From Candidatus Devosia phytovorans (GTDB lineage Bacteria > Pseudomonadota > Alphaproteobacteria > Rhizobiales > Devosiaceae), in assembly GCA_029202405.1 (NCBI GenBank), contig CP119312.1, positions 2,857,001-2,921,000 of the forward strand: a stretch of 64,000 bases of DNA. Reading direction: 5' to 3'. The notes under the pieces are model-generated. The model had not been told where the DNA came from. It saw nothing but the letters and a program-made list of their open reading frames with translations, and did no database searches. The translations under genes and the position numbers were made by a program. This document shows, piece after piece, positions 61,270 to 64,000 of this stretch; position 1 is the stretch's first letter; each line of letters begins with the position of its first letter.

Positions 61270-61864
61270 GTGCAAGCGCCCGGCTTTCATCATCCTGAGC
61301 TCGCTGGAGAGGTTGGAAGGGGTGGCAGGCCGCCTACCCCCTGCTGGATTAGATGTCTGACAAAGGGCGCTGAGGCGATCCTCAGCTCCGCCGGCGACGA
61401 AAACACCTTAGTGACCGCTGTCGGGTTCGACTAATGTGGATATTGTTGACCGCAATGGGTCGGCAGGAGACCGGCATCTCCGGGGTGGGTTTCAGACAGT
61501 CCGCTTCGGGGGCCGCCAGCCCAACAAGCAGACATCCGGGACTGGCAAACTTGGGGCACAAACGAATGTTGATGGCTTTCAGACTGGTAGCGGACTCTGT
61601 ATCAGCCGATGTTGGTTTTAACGTAGATCGTTAATTTACGAAGTTTGGCAGCAACGTTCCTAGATAGAGTACGCGTCTACCTCAACTCTCTGCGGCGGCT
61701 TCCACACGTCTGAGATTTATAGTGCCGGTCATGTTGAGATGGGCATTCTAGCTTTGCGTCTTCCGGGGCGACCGAATCTTTCCGTATCGTAGAAAATCTG
61801 GCCATGACGCATCTGAGGCTCTGACGACAGCTGGTAGCTTTTTTTGGCAACAACCTGGATGTTC
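61270..61864. other. 595-bp stretch without a supported gene
   Basis: Short open frames only, without recognisable pattern. Just after the racemase gene GGGGTGGC and GCCTACCCC can fold into an imperfect hairpin near 61319-61340 without a T-run. The last 100 bases should hold the malate synthase promoter; no clear boxes were assigned and no TGTCGACA element is present. Confidence 0.45.
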
Positions 61865-64000
61865 ATGATGAGCTATCGAAATTTTGGAGCAATTCGCGTC
61901 GCCCAACCCGTGGCGACATTTGTAGAGGAAGAAGTCACTCCCGGCCTTGATATAGACGCGGCCGCGTTCTGGACTGCCTATGCGGACATCCTCACCGACC
62001 TGGCCCCGTACAACCGTAGCCTTCTGATCAAGCGGGACGATATTCAGGCACAGATCGACGCATGGCACCGGAAACGTAGGGGTCAATTACGCGATACAGC
62101 AGCCTATCGCCGTTTCCTTGAGGAGATCGGCTATGTCGTTGCGCAAGGCGAAGACTTCGCCATCACCTCCGACAATGTCGATGCCGAAATCGCCACCATG
62201 GCCGGCCCCCAGCTTGTGGTACCAGTCATGAATGCCCGCTTCGCGCTCAACGCTGCCAATGCGCGCTGGGGCAGCCTTTATGATGCGCTCTATGGTACCG
62301 ACGCCATCGCCAAGGCTGGCGAATTGGCGCCCGGCAAAGGCTATAATGAGAAGCGCGGCGCCGCCGTCATCGCCAAGGCCGCTGCCGTGCTCGACCAGGT
62401 CGTGCCGCTGGCTGGTGCGTCTCATACCGATGCGACTGCCTATACCTTAGCCGATGGCGCTTTCCTTGCGACCATCGATGGCAGGACTGTCCCCCTAGCC
62501 GACCCCGCGCAATATTGCGGGTGCCGCGATACTGAAGCCGCCACGGCATTCCTTCTGGTCCACAATGGCCTCCACCTCGAACTAGTGATCGATCGCGCGC
62601 ATCCAATCGGCGCCACCAGCGCCTCGGGGCTGGCCGACGTCGTCATGGAAGCTGCGCTCACCACCATTCAGGACTGCGAAGACTCGGTCGCTGCGGTCGA
62701 TGCCGAGGACAAAGTCGCGGTCTATCGCAACTGGCTTGGCCTGATGAAGGGTGACCTGGTGGACACGTTCGAAAAGGGCGGCAAGTCCGTCACCCGCCGG
62801 CTCAATCCGGATCGCGACTATATCGAGTCCGATGGCAGAACACTCACCCTTCCCGGCCGCAGCCTAATGCTGGTGCGCCATGTTGGTCACCTGATGACCA
62901 CCGATGCCGTGATTGACGCGGACGGCAACGAAACGCCCGAGGGCATCATGGATGCCATGGTCGCCACCCTCGCCGCCATGCACGACCTCAAGAAGACCGG
63001 CGGCCCGCGCAATAGCCGCACCGGCTCAATCTATGTTGTCAAACCAAAAATGCATGGCCCCGAGGAAGTAGCCTTCGCCAATACACTATTCGACCGCGTC
63101 GAGGATGCGCTGGGCCTTGCCCGTCATACAATCAAGATCGGCGTGATGGACGAAGAGCGCCGCACCTCTGTCAATCTCAAAGAGGCGATCCGCGCGGTGA
63201 AGGGTCGAATTGTCTTTATCAATACCGGCTTTCTCGACCGGACGGGCGATGAAATCCACACGTCCATGAATGCCGCCGCGGTGGTGCCCAAGGACGAGAT
63301 CAAGTCCTCAATCTGGCTCAATGCCTATGAGGCCAACAATGTAGATGTGGGCCTTGCAGCACATCTCGATGGCAAAGCGCAGATCGGCAAGGGCATGTGG
63401 GCCAAGCCCGATGCCATGGCCGAAATGCTGGACGTCAAGGCCGGGCAGATGAAGGCTGGCGCTAGCACGGCCTGGGTGCCCTCGCCCACTGCAGCAGTGC
63501 TCCATGCGCTCCACTATCACGACGTCGGTGTGCGCGAACGGCAGGCCGAAATCCGCAAGCGCGAACCGGCGCGGCTCGATGACATCCTCACCCCGCCGTT
63601 CCTGGGCGGGCGCAATCTGTCGCCCGAAGAGGTTCGTCGCGAGGTCGATAACAATTGCCAGGGCATCCTCGGCTATGTCGTGCGCTGGATCGACCAGGGC
63701 GTCGGCTGTTCCAAGGTGCCCGACATCAACGACATTGCCCTAATGGAAGATCGCGCCACCCTGCGCATCTCCTCCCAGCACCTCGCCAACTGGCTGTTGC
63801 ATGGCCTCGTCGATCGGCAGACCATTGAAGATAGCCTCAAGCGCATGGCCGCAGCTGTCGACAGGCAGAACGCCCATGACGGCGCTTACGTGCCCATGGC
63901 CGACAAGCTCGACCGAAGTCTGGCTTTCGCAACGGCCTCCGCCCTGATCTTCGAAGGGTTGACGCAACCCAATGGCTATACCGAGCCGCTGCTGCACAAG
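61865..64000 (+). CDS. glcB: Malate synthase G (cut by the right window edge)
   Basis: Glyoxylate-cycle enzyme that condenses glyoxylate with acetyl-CoA. 712 residues are visible of about 720-725, so only the last few are missing. Seen: WGSLYDALYGTDAI, LVHNGLHLELVIDRAHPIG, VMEAALTTIQDCEDSVAAVDAEDKV, LMKGDLVDTFEKGG, LNPDRDY, MHGPEEVAF, IKIGVMDEERRTSVNLKEAI and NTGFLDRTGDEIHTSM. The frame is open from ATG 61865 to the edge. ATG 61868 is an equal alternative start; TGGAT lies just upstream. It would let the cell grow on glyoxylate- or C2-yielding compounds. Confidence 0.93.
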   Translation, partial: MMSYRNFGAIRVAQPVATFVEEEVTPGLDIDAAAFWTAYADILTDLAPYNRSLLIKRDDIQAQIDAWHRKRRGQLRDTAAYRRFLEEIGYVVAQGEDFAITSDNVDAEIATMAGPQLVVPVMNARFALNAANARWGSLYDALYGTDAIAKAGELAPGKGYNEKRGAAVIAKAAAVLDQVVPLAGASHTDATAYTLADGAFLATIDGRTVPLADPAQYCGCRDTEAATAFLLVHNGLHLELVIDRAHPIGATSASGLADVVMEAALTTIQDCEDSVAAVDAEDKVAVYRNWLGLMKGDLVDTFEKGGKSVTRRLNPDRDYIESDGRTLTLPGRSLMLVRHVGHLMTTDAVIDADGNETPEGIMDAMVATLAAMHDLKKTGGPRNSRTGSIYVVKPKMHGPEEVAFANTLFDRVEDALGLARHTIKIGVMDEERRTSVNLKEAIRAVKGRIVFINTGFLDRTGDEIHTSMNAAAVVPKDEIKSSIWLNAYEANNVDVGLAAHLDGKAQIGKGMWAKPDAMAEMLDVKAGQMKAGASTAWVPSPTAAVLHALHYHDVGVRERQAEIRKREPARLDDILTPPFLGGRNLSPEEVRREVDNNCQGILGYVVRWIDQGVGCSKVPDINDIALMEDRATLRISSQHLANWLLHGLVDRQTIEDSLKRMAAAVDRQNAHDGAYVPMADKLDRSLAFATASALIFEGLTQPNGYTEPLLHK

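Noticed and set aside
63856..63863. TGTCGACA inside malate synthase G
   Set aside because: Coding, no shared flank; treated as a chance match.

Overview
The window reads as chromosomal DNA of an alphaproteobacterium of the Hyphomicrobiales, most likely Devosia or a close relative. This is inferred from a class I lysyl-tRNA synthetase, a SAM-II riboswitch before metZ, a double-length dCTP deaminase, a GAAC-N7-GAAC LexA box before umuDC, and high-GC coding style. No marker gene was compared.

Layout. (1) 1-4934: housekeeping genes. These are lysK (cut by the left edge), a TerB-like gene, a metZ / solute-binding-protein / membrane-protein operon led by a SAM-II riboswitch and an intrinsic terminator, dcd, and tRNA-Gly(CCC). 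(2) About 4935-20000: a mobile element beside the tRNA gene. It carries a tyrosine integrase, a ParA-like ATPase, a MOBF relaxase-helicase with a small accessory gene, and a defence-like cargo. The cargo is a DUF3800 protein, an AbiEii-type nucleotidyltransferase with extra C-terminal domains, an AAA_13 ATPase, and a divergent PD-(D/E)XK-like nuclease. No type IV secretion genes are seen, so it looks like an integrative mobilizable element. Its right end was not found. (3) 20147-32368: twelve consecutive minus-strand genes: GntR regulator, dipeptide-type ABC transporter, two creatinase-like M24 proteins, an AstE-like deacylase, an amidohydrolase and lrgAB. An aldo/keto reductase and a DUF885 peptidase run the other way. 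(4) 35.4-40.3 kb: small unknown genes, a GH16 glycosidase, umuDC, and an SRAP gene broken at its 3' part. (5) 40.45-44.4 kb: three membrane-protein genes (AI-2E family with a GAF tail, a 48-residue protein, DUF2254) lying directly against the broken SRAP gene. (6) 45.0-61.3 kb: a catabolic cluster with an amidohydrolase, a DHDPS-family lyase, an Ldh-family imine reductase, a leucyl aminopeptidase, a GAF protein, a sugar-type ABC transporter, an FCD GntR regulator, a D-amino-acid dehydrogenase, hydantoinase A and B, and a proline-racemase-family enzyme. (7) 61.9 kb to the right edge: malate synthase G, missing its last residues.

How it may work together. Regions 3 and 6 carry homologous amidohydrolases and complementary enzymes for importing small peptides, cutting them, and processing proline-like or cyclic amino acids. 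The most distinctive signal is a repeated intergenic element with core TGTCGACA. It occurs six times, once or twice before every transcription unit of region 6, and probably binds the GntR protein encoded inside the cluster. A substrate such as hydroxyproline or a hydroxyproline/pyroglutamate-containing peptide fits the gene content but is an inference.
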